A stretch of DNA of 64,000 nt from Acanthosepion pharaonis (GCA_903632075.3 CAHIKZ030005440.1:186001-250000); one strand, 5' to 3'; positions 57,991 to 62,480 are shown, numbered from the stretch's first letter. The notes: a model not told the origin generated them from the letters alone. Numbers and translations are program-made.

Positions 57991-60320
57991 GAATATAAAT
58001 TGATAAAATTATGTATCTATTTATTCTTGATTGAAGATAAATAATTATAAACATCAAATTTTTGTGCATGTGCTTTTGAAAAAATTCCTATGTTTATGTA
58101 TAGGATTTTTTTTTAAAATGTAAAATAAAGGTTAAAAAAAAAAAAAATTTAAATTTGCAGATAACAGCTAAGTGACATGGCCTAAAGCCAATAATGTTGT
58201 AAACATTAGGAATTGATCTGACACTGTATCAATATATTACAAACTGGACACCCATCCTAAAAAATAACAGGCTTATGGCCACATCATGTTGAAACACTAT
58301 TTTCTTTTTGATCATCAAAGTTAAGCAACATTGAGCCGGGTCAGTATCTTGGGAATACCAGGTGCTGTAAGCTTTGATAATTTTGTGATGTCAACGAATG
58401 CATATTATCACGTTCATAATGCCTGTTGTAGCCAAGACTTTGGAATCGCAGATACTACTAGTAACTCCATTGAATAATACTTGTTTGAATAGTAACCGCC
58501 AAGTAGTAATCCATAAAGTGATCAGTATAGAGGATAGTATAAAGAATCGCGATCACGTAGATGCCATGCTAATTCCCATATATACCTTTCCTTTACGATC
58601 ACATGGTCTACTTATTAGAAATGGAATCACCTGTTTGCTCACTGGTGATCTGTGTTCAAACTCCAGAGTTGGCAACAACATTTTATTCCTATACAACAGA
58701 TACGTGCATGGTGTATTGTATAATGGCTTGGAATTGCTAATCAGAGAGATGAGTTCCAATTACCATTGCATTTGTTATATTCACTTACACAGAATTACTC
58801 TTGGGAAAGGTGTGAATCCATTTCATCTCTCTCCTGCAATAGATTAATTAAAGATTTGTATCACTAAACTATTATTATCGCAAAAAAAATTCTTACAATC
58901 TAAAAATATTTTCTGGCTTTAAATAACCTGCAAAGTGTTGATAAGATGTAGAAAATGAATCAATTAATCCTCTTCTCTCCCCAGTAAGACATGTTTCCCT
59001 AAAACATTATTCTCTCCCCCCACCAAAAAAATTCTTACAATCTAAAAATATTTTCTGCCTTTAAATAATCTGTAAAGTGTTGACAAGCTGTAAAAAATGA
59101 ATCAAACAATCCACTTCTCCCCCAGCTATGGGTTAATTAACAAGACTTGTATCACTAAACCATTATTATCTCAAAAAAATTCTAGCTTTAAATATAGAAA
59201 ATGAATCAATAAAATAACAAACCAATATTTTTCAATTCTGACAAGTGTCACAGCCTAAGGATGGTCTAAACATGCTAATCTACAAAATTATTTCCCCCAA
59301 AAAAAATTTTCATTATTTTTTTTTTTTATGAGTGGGCAACTCTATTTAAGTCGTAGCTAATATCCTTTCCACCCATTTACAGAAAATCTTATTTCAACAA
59401 TGGTATAAATGTTATAATGCAATATTTACTCAGTCCTGGGTATGACAATAAACTACATTTGGCAGCAAAGCCTATGATCAGGAGATTCAAGGTTTTGAGG
59501 AGTGTGGAACCACTTCTTAATTGCTATTGTTCCCAGGGTGGTAGCACCTGTTTGGGTCCCAGCTATGGGCAAATAGTGAACGCCCAACCCAAACAAAAAC
59601 AAAACACTATGAAAGTATAATAATACATTTTTATACTAAAAAAGATATGATGAACAATACATTTTATAGCAAAATGAGCAACAATATATTTTATCTGTAG
59701 TTGAAGGCATAAAATTGAGTTCAAAAATATACTTAGCTGAAGCCCTAAAATTATGTTCAAAATATTTAGATTTCAGCATTAAATAACCCATAGAGGTGTT
59801 GATATGCCACTAAATGAAATTAACCAACCCAATCAACTCACATGAAAAAACTCTTTTATGATATTAATCAATATAATATCTTACAATTTCTTAAAGAAAT
59901 CAAACTGTATTCCAAAATATGACATAACATAAAACACACATATCACTGCCTCTAATAATCATGACCACACAAACATGTATATGCACAAAAGCTGAGTATC
60001 ATCTACCATGTATTCAATTGCGAAAGCAGAATAACATATATCATATTTTTATTACTTCAAAGCTCCAAAGAAAATTAAATTTCAGCATTAAATGACCCAT
60101 AAGGAGTTGATGTGCCATTAAACGAACCAATCAATAAATATTTACTTTATGAAATTTGTATAAATGTGCAACAATGTAAAATCTTAAGTGCTATTTGAAA
60201 TACCCTGTTTATATCCGACATTGAAGGTTGAGATGGAATTAGTCTGAATGAAAAGGAAAGCATAGTCATGGTTATTTGGAGAGGAGGCGGGGTAGATTTC
60301 TTAATAGCAACTAACCTCAT
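25901..60320 (-). CDS. MCRIP1: MCRIP family gene (MAPK-regulated corepressor-interacting protein), spliced
   Basis: Exons at 60316-60409 (ATG at 60320-60318), 34995-35113, 27826-27879 or 26858-26911, 26628-26678 and 25901-25971 join in phase into 99 residues. MSSPKSVFNGKRP (1-13) parallels the human MCRIP1 start. HEEIVKYLTDAWNRV (32-46) is the family core, WYKEKSPNP (65-73) the second conserved block, and NFKPFDLEKW (77-86) the C-terminal block with a PxDL CtBP-binding motif (PFDL, 80-83). Ser/Thr-Pro sites at 3, 29, 62 and 70 are possible ERK targets. In vertebrates MCRIP1 restrains CtBP until ERK phosphorylates it, and MCRIP1/2 also associate with stress-granule factors. The vertebrate roles are recalled knowledge; function here is inferred. 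Co-orthology with MCRIP1 and MCRIP2 is likely. Confidence 0.85.
26060..26540 (+). repeat. Dispersed repeat family A, longest copy
   Basis: Two successive modules with the signature CTTTTGAACAGGAGTAGAGGTTT (26085 and 26270) are followed by CCAGTTCCTTCTAAA. A tail ending in GAGTGGCTCTTGGCCTTTGTAC follows. A reverse copy of this order lies at about 63540-63850. Confidence 0.65.
26628..26678 (-). CDS. MCRIP1: MCRIP coding exon 4
   Basis: A 51-nt exon, phase 1 in and phase 1 out, with acceptor TTGTTTTTCTAG and donor GTAAGTTAAT. It encodes GSTPTWYKEKSPNPQVE with the first Gly split across the junction. The block corresponds to the human segment around YVEKVPNP. Confidence 0.85.
26858..26911 (-). 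CDS. MCRIP1: MCRIP alternative exon 3A
   Basis: A 54-nt exon, acceptor CTCTTTATTGATTTCAG, donor GTGAGTATTT, phase 1/1. It encodes AWNRVTHDVDNRHPRGNK. It is the nearer of two homologous exons to exon 4 and differs from 3B at nine nucleotides and four residues (V/M, D/E, N/S, G/D). Confidence 0.85.
26912..27448. other. MCRIP intron between exons 3A and 3B, left part
   Basis: Moderately complex sequence at 26940-27320 with LINE-like flavour but no clear domain. No additional copy of exon 3 was found here. Confidence 0.4.
27449..27655. repeat. Small TAGA satellite block, reverse orientation
   Basis: GATAGATA runs with AAAxTTTGAGATAGATA linkers are the reverse complement of the satellite at 2.8-14.8 kb. 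This short outlier sits in the intron between exons 3A and 3B. Confidence 0.8.
27826..27879 (-). CDS. MCRIP1: MCRIP alternative exon 3B
   Basis: A 54-nt exon with strong acceptor TTTCTTTTTCCCCTCAG and donor GTAAGTTTGC, phase 1/1. It encodes AWNRVTHDMESRHPRDNK. Several substitutions are silent or conservative, a sign that the copy is under coding constraint and is not a decayed duplicate. The intron between 3B and 3A is 914 bp. Confidence 0.85.
27985..28330 (+). pseudogene. Jockey-like LINE RT palm fragment
   Basis: The forward strand encodes SILGLLLFHIFINDFL, then, in a shifted frame, a YADDSIFYS catalytic box. Next come RFNMVRLAADLKKMTENIVN-GKEWFVNFNASKTKLLSF (a stop replaces Trp at the hyphen), the standard palm-to-thumb order of Jockey-type RTs. 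Both ends are missing. It lies in MCRIP intron 2, close to exon 3B and antisense to it. Confidence 0.8.
28578..28633. repeat. (TA)n(AG)n microsatellite
   Basis: About 32 bp of TA repeats followed by about 24 bp of AG repeats, at the edge of the inverted repeat arm beginning at 28634. Confidence 0.95.
28634..28976 (+). repeat. Inverted repeat pair 1, left arm
   Basis: Matches the reverse complement of 32279-32641 along its whole length (shared blocks include TGTATTATTTTCCTGTTATTTAA and GTGGCTTATGCTAAGTCTGG). Identity is about 85 percent by eye. Each arm abuts an AT microsatellite. No coding capacity; a MITE or UTR fragment is possible. Confidence 0.85.
28977..29449. other. AT-rich, no gene recognised
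   Basis: Open frames of 60-72 codons with AT-biased composition and no family resemblance. Confidence 0.4.
29450..30930 (-). pseudogene. P-element-like (THAP) transposase relic
   Basis: The N-terminus at 30680-30930 is a THAP zinc-binding domain: CVTACRGNYNKQ, FYLPKDQNERERWLKV and VCERHFPSGYE give the C2CH ligands plus the invariant Pro and Trp. Downstream on the same strand, 29690-29911 encodes VSHLIGHAIAVIFDNNRTNQALFKKF, resembling the RNase H-like segment of THAP9/P transposases (target of the DNA-cutting reaction). Stops and frame changes separate the parts (30307-30576 also contributes). No terminal repeats found. A host THAP gene is the alternative but the decay argues against it. Confidence 0.65.
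30931..31890. other. AT-rich, no gene recognised
   Basis: Only short AT-biased frames. Confidence 0.4.
31905..32208. repeat. Hairpin repeat, Penelope-like 3' motif
   Basis: 31905-32005 and 32107-32208 are inverted copies of one motif: TTTATCAAGGCAAATGCAAGGAT, TTGTAACAAGTATTTATATACAAG, GCAAAAATGTTATTG. The spacer is about 100 bp. Related single copies occur at 51.53-51.68 and 55.34-55.45 kb. The motif recurs near Penelope-like fragments, so a Penelope terminal region is likely. Confidence 0.75.
32249..32282. repeat. (TA)n microsatellite
   Basis: Pure TA run between the hairpin repeat and inverted repeat arm 1. Confidence 0.95.
32279..32641 (-). repeat. Inverted repeat pair 1, right arm
   Basis: Reverse-complement partner of 28634-28976, 3.3 kb away in the same MCRIP intron. 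Confidence 0.85.
32779..33370 (+). pseudogene. P-element-like transposase C-terminal fragment
   Basis: The forward strand encodes ILGEFTTDYIETEFDKLRQ, YGGTYFITVQNAIQKFHI and KTKLLLRL, resembling the P/THAP9 transposase C-terminus (LG.F..D.IE..F...RQ..GG.Y..SV). Weaker remnants continue to about 33370. It is on the opposite strand from the THAP relic at 29.5-30.9 kb, so it is either a second copy or an inverted half of the same element. Confidence 0.55.
33371..33943. other. No gene recognised
   Basis: AT-rich. A CCAGCTATAAATATGGCC motif near 33680 could be a relic promoter, but nothing coding follows it. Confidence 0.35.
33944..34184 (-). pseudogene. hAT (Charlie/ZBED-like) transposase C-terminus
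   Basis: The minus strand encodes TTYLSELGFSTLTQFNKRN, then NGLDTAPDMHVALS and LLMNKQVHPSH with a stop. This is the C-terminal dimerisation end of ZBED/Charlie-type hAT transposases (TTYLCExGFSxL ... NRLxxExDMRxALS ... KQxHPSH). Only the last about 80 residues survive. Different subfamily from the hAT relic at 18 kb. Confidence 0.75.
34196..34241. repeat. (TA)n microsatellite
   Basis: About 45 bp of TA repeats just upstream of the hAT relic. Confidence 0.95.
34242..34994. other. MCRIP intron 2, upstream end
   Basis: hAT 3'-end-like sequence near 34370-34440 and otherwise unassigned AT-rich DNA up to exon 2. Confidence 0.35.
34995..35113 (-). CDS. MCRIP1: MCRIP coding exon 2
   Basis: A 119-nt exon with acceptor TTCTCTTTCCTTCCAG and donor GTAAGTAGTT. 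One frame is open, starting with the last base of a split Ser codon. It encodes SPKSVFNGKRP, a Ser-rich linker with a DPQSPQ site, and HEEIVKYLTD. The final G opens the Ala codon completed by either exon 3 copy. Confidence 0.88.
35114..36158. other. MCRIP intron 1, downstream end, AT-rich
   Basis: No coding segment or transposon signature recognised. Confidence 0.4.
36290..36900 (+). pseudogene. Jockey-like LINE RT C-terminal fragment
   Basis: Encodes GLKLTPDLKSNSHIQ, then SSKYLTPHAILYIYKSQIRPKMEYCCHIW (thumb region), SLSSLDRVQKCLGVLVGD, the RRDVASLSLLY-like MVNLSLLYHYFHEKGSDELH, and VANHLHSICI. A frame change near the end precedes the ANSFF-like terminus. It is a family distinct from the copies at 38.4-39.4 kb but has the same domain order. 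The YADD box is missing because the copy is 5' truncated. Confidence 0.82.
36901..38372. other. Intronic sequence, minor repeats
   Basis: A motif of about 70 bp (GGTTGTTxCAACT..GCxCAAG.CTGACTTGAGT ... TACTTACC) occurs twice, at about 36932 and 37087. The remainder is AT-rich with no recognised gene. Confidence 0.4.
38373..38945 (+). pseudogene. LINE RT C-terminal fragment, copy C
   Basis: Encodes FSADMKWKEYIESPAKFASRK, AREFFTPESILHIYKTTIHPSFEY, LDKILRRISNVTGPDQASW and ASMCLFYKFFHGNCSDEL. After a stop come the DNA equivalents of RLAAKSHHF and ANSFFSRTSHLWNSLP. This is the single-copy version of the segment amplified at 18.7-19.4 kb. It belongs to the left arm of a large inverted repeat. Confidence 0.8.
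38510..39350 (+). repeat. Inverted repeat pair 2, left arm
   Basis: Matches the reverse complement of 45079-45690 followed by 40340-40596, including the junction between LINE copies C and D (GTTTAAAATCTTTTTAAGTGACC). That shared junction shows duplication of an already compound locus. Identity is roughly 93-95 percent by eye in the 38.7-39.1 kb part. Confidence 0.85.
39090..39420 (+). pseudogene. LINE RT C-terminal fragment, copy D
   Basis: Repeats the same LINE region as copy C: TTAGCATCAGAATCCATCTTGC, then the codons for TIHLS-IEYCCYIW-like, LDKIQRRVCNTINSDQASC and a shortened LSSVCSTNIFIT. It is separated from copy C by about 150 bp of tail. Confidence 0.72.
39421..40089. other. Spacer of inverted repeat 2
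   Basis: AT-rich and unassigned. It lies between the two arms, left of the LINE 3' end at 40.1 kb. Confidence 0.4.
40090..40596 (-). pseudogene. LINE C-terminus, reverse copy, 3' half (split by Gypsy)
   Basis: On the minus strand: the codons for KIQRRVYNTINSDQAS (40450-40500), LPSVCSTNIFMATAW, a VP-like end, ANSFFS-like at 40300, and a 3' tail with CACTAAGACACAAGGGG on the plus strand near 40128. It breaks at 40596 at the Gypsy LTR and its upstream half resumes at 45079. Confidence 0.75.
40597..40887 (-). repeat. 3' LTR of intronic Gypsy
   Basis: Starts TGTTATATTC on the plus strand and ends CCATTACATCA. Shares CTTGAAAAACAAGGGGAATAAA and GTAGTCACTCATGGG with 44787-45078, with numerous differences including indels, so this element is older than the two in the satellite. 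Confidence 0.9.
41054..41597 (-). pseudogene. Integrase core remnant of intronic Gypsy
   Basis: 41310-41597 encodes MVDSFSKWPKVFKYKHPTS and LVSHNRTAFTGKEFKEYC. The SDNGTQF motif has become SHNRTAF, so a catalytic Asp is lost. A frame change then splits the NG.AE.FV region, with its continuation (DTFKRALKKKS) at 41353. Confidence 0.8.
41718..42161 (-). pseudogene. RNase H end and integrase zinc domain of intronic Gypsy
   Basis: Encodes YISSKNLGHADGLSRL (RNase H end), a 70-residue linker, then EFHMGQTDISHMKSLMRSYVFWPQMD and FVKNC, the HHCC domain with its cysteine part broken at the frame end. RNase H itself (42.2-42.45 kb) is recognisable only in fragments. Confidence 0.78.
42455..43300 (-). 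pseudogene. RT of intronic Gypsy, fragmented
   Basis: 42455-42820 encodes FRFKVNPEKCEFFMEKIKYFG, FAKLQSFLGLAQYY and LNKLLKKGIKW. Further upstream the AYLDD box is visible at about 42850-42865, and the DLSDAYLQ-like motif A near 43020-43040, with frame changes between them. Confidence 0.8.
43630..44368 (-). pseudogene. gag and protease start of intronic Gypsy
   Basis: 44141-44368 is the Q-rich gag start (MEQLTELTKLL, QQQQIQQLQNQQQQ). 43630-44055 encodes a gag C-terminus with a CFECGHKGRKGFQC knuckle, in which the zinc-binding His position reads Arg, followed by TFLLDSGSNISIID, the protease active site. Frame changes separate the parts. Confidence 0.82.
44773..44785 (-). promoter_or_regulatory. 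Primer binding site for tRNA-Ser
   Basis: Minus strand TGGCGACGAGGAT, identical to the site in the 14 kb element. Confidence 0.82.
44787..45078 (-). repeat. 5' LTR of intronic Gypsy
   Basis: Partner of 40597-40887. It retains GTCAGTCTGAGTCATACTCAA and the shared ends. Confidence 0.9.
45079..45690 (-). repeat. Inverted repeat pair 2, right arm (upstream half)
   Basis: Minus-strand counterpart of 38510-39120, carrying the same LINE copy C C-terminus and tail and the start of copy D. It continues at 40596 on the other side of the Gypsy element. Confidence 0.85.
45700..45890 (+). repeat. LINE 3' end, forward
   Basis: CAGTCAACTTTGATCTTCAAA, then GCATCTTAGTGGCTTTATTG and an A-rich tail, in the same order as at 24.5 kb. 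It meets the reverse LINE copy head to head at 45690. Confidence 0.7.
46267..46662. mobile_element. Tc1/mariner-type MITE, 396 bp
   Basis: The terminal inverted repeats pair ACAGTTCAAAAGTTTGTAACCACC at the left with the complement of GGTGGCCTCAAACTTTTGAACAC at the right. TA dinucleotides flank it at 46265-46266 and 46663-46664. The interior has no transposase frame. The GTTCAAAAGTTTG end is typical of Tc1-type elements. Confidence 0.8.
46663..48839. other. AT-rich intron, low complexity
   Basis: A short LINE-like terminus at 47245-47300 (+) encodes SFSCKAAALWNCLAV. Otherwise A/T runs, small AT and AG microsatellites (47195-47230, 47305-47320), and a 62-codon minus frame at 48184-48372 that I do not recognise. 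Confidence 0.4.
48840..49860. other. Transposon-poor stretch with slightly raised CpG
   Basis: Contains purine/pyrimidine blocks, CpG-bearing segments (GACGGCCGGGGAGAG near 49270; TTCACGTCGTTCC near 49605) and a (CA)n run at 49668-49682. It lies within MCRIP intron 1. No exon with consistent phase into exon 2 was found. An internal regulatory region or alternative promoter is possible but unproven. Confidence 0.3.
49861..50800. other. AT-rich intron with a dispersed repeat
   Basis: 50340-50540 holds a motif (AAGACACGAGAGCCACTCGAG ... AGCAAAGCATCTTAGGAGTT) also seen at about 62690-62760 and 63550-63720. Confidence 0.45.
50805..51560 (+). pseudogene. Mariner transposase relic
   Basis: CAAGGTGTGTCTGAAAAGTAACGG at 50809 resembles a mariner terminal repeat. 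At about 50985-51040 the strand encodes LLHHNNAPAHYFLKSF, the mariner block that normally reads HHDNAPAH, so the second catalytic Asp is replaced by Asn. The remainder is too decayed to follow and no right end was found. Confidence 0.5.
51561..53279. other. AT-rich intron, Penelope-like 3' motif at left
   Basis: 51530-51680 matches the TTGATAAAGTC / CTTTTACAGATATA motif found near Penelope fragments. The remainder has an A23-type run at 52607-52626 and no recognised gene. Confidence 0.4.
53285..53690 (-). pseudogene. Penelope-like element GIY-YIG endonuclease
   Basis: The minus strand encodes GIYLIACNNCHKKHIGETSS and NLNKRTQMGHF. After a frame change near 53530 come VGHCNEIDPNSDIKHAILL, KQKCLESVLVGRSPTVNF and GSYNISPLL. 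This is the GIY-YIG endonuclease that follows the RT in Penelope-like retroelements, with a Cys-rich insert (CNNC) typical of the family. It cuts target DNA to prime insertion. Upstream RT-linker remnants extend to about 53870. Dead copy. Confidence 0.82.
53691..54319. other. AT-rich intron with (ATT)n
   Basis: An ATT trinucleotide run at 53696-53716. Otherwise Penelope linker debris and unassigned DNA. Confidence 0.4.
54320..54982 (+). repeat. Inverted repeat pair 3, left arm
   Basis: Matches the reverse complement of 59431-60135 along its length. Shared blocks include TTGAATACATGGTAGATGATACTCAGC, present on opposite strands, and GAGTGTGGAACCAC. Each arm itself contains two diverged copies of a motif around GGGT(C/T)ATTTAATGC. 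Confidence 0.85.
54983..56037. other. Interior of inverted repeat 3, left part
   Basis: Holds a Penelope-like 3' motif (55320-55450, GACTTTATCAAGGTAAATGTTACG) and a CAACTAGTTTCAGCCATCATGGCC block at 55854-55880. No gene recognised. Confidence 0.45.
56038..56429 (-). repeat. Penelope-like terminal repeat, inverted, left arm
   Basis: The reverse complement of 56565-56905 with few mismatches. On the minus strand it runs from the Penelope C-terminal codons (KKPTLNNINYEQSHNVLTVF) through the 3' UTR (CCTTGATAATGGCTAAAG) to an AT microsatellite. Confidence 0.88.
56430..56564 (+). pseudogene. Penelope-like C-terminal coding segment in hairpin loop
   Basis: The 135-bp spacer encodes SSIRTHLNAHSDLPDTIRNI and STCKKRLKIMEALIIKK, the end of a Penelope-like endonuclease domain. 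It reads straight into the right arm. The left arm is therefore an inverted copy of only the last part of the element. Confidence 0.7.
56565..56905 (+). repeat. Penelope-like terminal repeat, right arm
   Basis: Forward partner of 56038-56429. It ends in a TA run at about 56885-56905. Confidence 0.88.
57063..57914 (+). mobile_element. Mariner element, internally deleted
   Basis: The ends CAGGGTGCAATGGGTACATTG (left) and the complement of CAATTTATCTATTGTACCCTCTG (right) form imperfect inverted repeats, with TA before the left end. Remnants of transposase codons appear in order: VITSDGDIIPPIIFPQGL, RINPETYIK, LEELVQPWV, and near the end AAFTNLNKVTIQKICRRFQ then VVETNGDYIE. Frame changes and a length of about 0.85 kb, compared with about 1.3 kb for intact mariners, show it is dead. 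A (GT)n(TA)n tract has grown at its right end. Confidence 0.78.
57913..57984. repeat. (GT)n(TA)n microsatellite
   Basis: About 15 bp of GT repeats and 55 bp of TA repeats at the mariner right end. Confidence 0.95.
58271..58374 (+). pseudogene. 5S rRNA-like monomer, composite SINE copy 2
   Basis: GCTTATGGCCACATCATGTTG, AAAGTTAAGCAACATTGAGCC and TGGGAATACCAGGTGCTGTAAGC are diagnostic of 5S rRNA. About 15 bp of the D-arm region is deleted. Only one monomer is present, unlike the dimer at 22.8 kb. Confidence 0.8.
58375..58800 (+). repeat. tRNA-like segments of composite SINE copy 2
   Basis: 58704-58770 corresponds to the tRNA-like module of the 23.0 kb copy (TGGTGTATTGTATAATGGCTTG ... CTAATCAGAG ... 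GAGTTCCAATTACC). Between it and the 5S piece is about 325 bp containing another tRNA-like stretch at 58598-58670: TGGTCTACTTATTAGAAATGG, a stem ATCACC/GGTGAT, and GTGTTCAAACTCC. Confidence 0.55.
58845..59222 (+). repeat. Tandem SINE-tail units
   Basis: Three head-to-tail copies of the tail found after the composite SINE, starting near 58848, 58984 and 59129 (about 136, 145 and 94 bp). Each has CATTATT, AAAATTCTTACAATCTAAAAATATT or its remnant, and AAAATGAATCAA. Confidence 0.7.
59431..60135 (-). repeat. Inverted repeat pair 3, right arm
   Basis: Reverse-complement partner of 54320-54982. The 5.8 kb between the outer ends contains no transposase frame. Confidence 0.85.
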
Positions 60321-60409
60321 AGCCGTGGTGTGATGACCAACGGTCGTCCTCTTTGTTGTTGTGTTACTATCTCCACGTCCTTCTATGTGGTCTAATGAAT
60401 TATGAGGAC
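60316..60409 (-). CDS. MCRIP1: MCRIP exon 1 with start codon (UTR plus first codons)
   Basis: Acceptor GCTTTTTCTTTTTCAG and donor GTTAGTTGCT bound 94 nt. ATG-AG sits at its 3' end (60320-60316) and joins exon 2 as ATG AGT TCT CCA, giving the family-like start MSSP. The upstream part of the exon is open in the same frame without a stop, so an N-terminal extension from an earlier exon cannot be excluded. The acceptor shows that at least one more upstream exon exists, beyond 60409. Confidence 0.75.
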
Positions 60410-61450
60410 CTGAAAAAGAAAAAGCACCAAAACAGTGGTTGCTAGTCGCAAATTGTTGGTTTAAATTTATTATGTTTTTTTTTTTTTATTAGTGATAATC
60501 ATCAGTCAATGTTAAAAGTAGCAATGCTCACAAAAAAAACTAAACTTTAGATTTTGCTATAAAAAATAGGAAATTCATAGAATATAAATTGATTGAAAAC
60601 TTTTGGTTTTTAAATAATCAAAATCCATCCATAACTTTTTGAAATATAAGCATTTCAAACAGAAGAAAAAAAAAAACATTTTCCTGAAAATATTGGGTCA
60701 ACATTGTGTTTTCATTGATAAAATTCCATTAAAAAAAACTATTCTAGATAAAGCAATGAAATTTGGCATGTATATGTAAAATTTGCTGGTGAATGTCATG
60801 AAAAGAAGATAACTCTACATTTGAGCACTTCATATAAGTTTTAATGAACTGACCCCTAATTAAATGTTAAATTTGCATTCGCTCTCACCTAGTCTTCCAA
60901 AATGAAGTGTATATCATCCAGACAGGTGGAGAACAGTAATAAAAAAGATTTACTAAGAAATTTAGAAGCTTTATTAATAATTAAAAAGTACATTGTATTG
61001 TCATAAAGATTTTAAAAGCAAGGGAAAATATTTTATGTGTTAAAAACAATTTTATGAGTATCTTTTTGATGATCCCGTCCCTCCCCAGTGCTTAGTGACG
61101 TTTTACAAGCAGTGAACATTGTTATTAAAAGGATAAGAATTACTGGAAGCAGTTCTTTTTTAAATGTCAATAATTACACTTGATTATAAAATAATGACAA
61201 CAGAGGGCTTTCAGAAATGTGAATCAGAGATTTCTCTCAGATCCACATTGCACAGCCATAAAATTAAGAGCAAAAACTATTATTTGGTTTCCAGTTCCTT
61301 CTCTTTCATTTCCAGTAGCCTCTTGCATCGTAGTGGCTTTATTGTGTTGCATGGGAAGGGGGAGGGGCTGATTAAAAATAAATCAAAACCTACTGCTCTT
61401 AATTACTGGCTACAAGCAAACAGAACAAAAATTCAAAATAAAATTGTACT
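60410..61450. other. Upstream of MCRIP exon 1, no further exon found
   Basis: AT-rich with homopolymer runs. 61280-61385 carries a forward LINE 3' tail (CAGTAGCCTCTTGCATCGTAG, TGGCTTTATTG). The expected upstream exon of MCRIP could not be located. Confidence 0.4.
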
Positions 61451-61454
61451 TTAA

Positions 61455-61642
61455 CCCTTTAGATTTCAACCTGCTCATATCTGTCCCATAAATATCGGCT
61501 CTCAAAGTCTTGCTGTTTGTGTGACTTCCCACATTATTTGCAGTGATGTTGTCATATATTATAGCAGAATATATATGGGGTAGGTTATGGCTGGTTGAAC
61601 ATTGATAGCCAATATTTACAGGCTGGGTGGATTGTTAAAGAG
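61455..61642. mobile_element. piggyBac-type MITE, copy 1
   Basis: TTAA at 61451-61454 and 61643-61646 flank 188 bp. The ends are CCCTTTAGATTTCAACC and the complement of a degraded GGGTGGATTGTTAAAGAG. The interior matches copy 2 (ATATCGGCTCTCAAA, ATATATTATxGCAGAxTATA). Confidence 0.78.
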
Positions 61643-61866
61643 TTAAGTGGCAAACTACATGCAGACATAACGTTCAATATGCTATATTAAATGTAGTAAT
61701 TCAAGAGGGATTAGTTTATTACTTAATAACAATAGAAAACCGATCCCCCAGTTTATGCACAGTAGACCCTTAATATTAATACTAGCTTACCGAAGCCATA
61801 TAAAACGATGGTATCTTTTGTTTAGTACTTACTATTAGTAATAGATTTTCACATATGATTTTTTAA

Positions 61867-62068
61867 CCCTTTAGTATTCAACACATTCAAATCCACCCAG
61901 TAAATACTGGCTCTCAAAACATCACTGTTTGCACTTAGTCTGTTTACTTGATTTCTGCATTATTTGTGATGATATTCTGATATATTATGGCAGAGTATAC
62001 ATGGCACGGATTACAGCAAGTTGAACATTGAAAGCCGATATTTACAGAGTGGGTTGAATGTGAAAGGG
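61867..62068. mobile_element. piggyBac-type MITE, copy 2
   Basis: TTAA at 61863-61866 and 62069-62072 flank 202 bp. The terminal inverted repeats CCCTTTAGTATTCAAC and the complement of GTTGAATGTGAAAGGG are clearer than in copy 1. No transposase; it must have been moved by a piggyBac enzyme encoded elsewhere. Confidence 0.82.
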
Positions 62069-62164
62069 TTAAATATAAACTATCTTTCATCCAATGATAC
62101 AATAGCAACCACAATTCTTTTATCATTATTATCATTTACCTATTTTATTTTTTAATAAATTCAC

Positions 62165-62480
62165 CACAAGTAAGGTAACAAATCCACTAAGATGCAGGGA
62201 GTTAATGAGTGTGAAAGAAGATAAGAAAAATATACTCTTAAGGAGCAAGAAGAATAAAAGAACCAGAATTAAGAAGACAGAAGATTGCATTTAAATTTTT
62301 GAAGAAGAAAGTTGACTATGAAGCAAGAAGCCAGAAGAGAGTTCTAAAAACGAAGAAACTGTTAGCATAGAACTTACGATTACATCTAGCCATTTTAACT
62401 GTAAAATGATGAAACATTACCACCAATCTAGTACTACACTTAAATTCATAAAGTCTAAGTACGATACATATAAAACTTAA
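62165..62480 (-). pseudogene. LINE C-terminus and 3' end, reverse
   Basis: On the minus strand: a FKCSTRLVVMFHHFTVKMARCNRKFYANSFFVF-like end, then the tail TTCTTCAAAAATTTAAATGC and a CTGCATCTTAGTGGATTTG end. The same family as at 38.8 and 45.4 kb. Confidence 0.72.
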
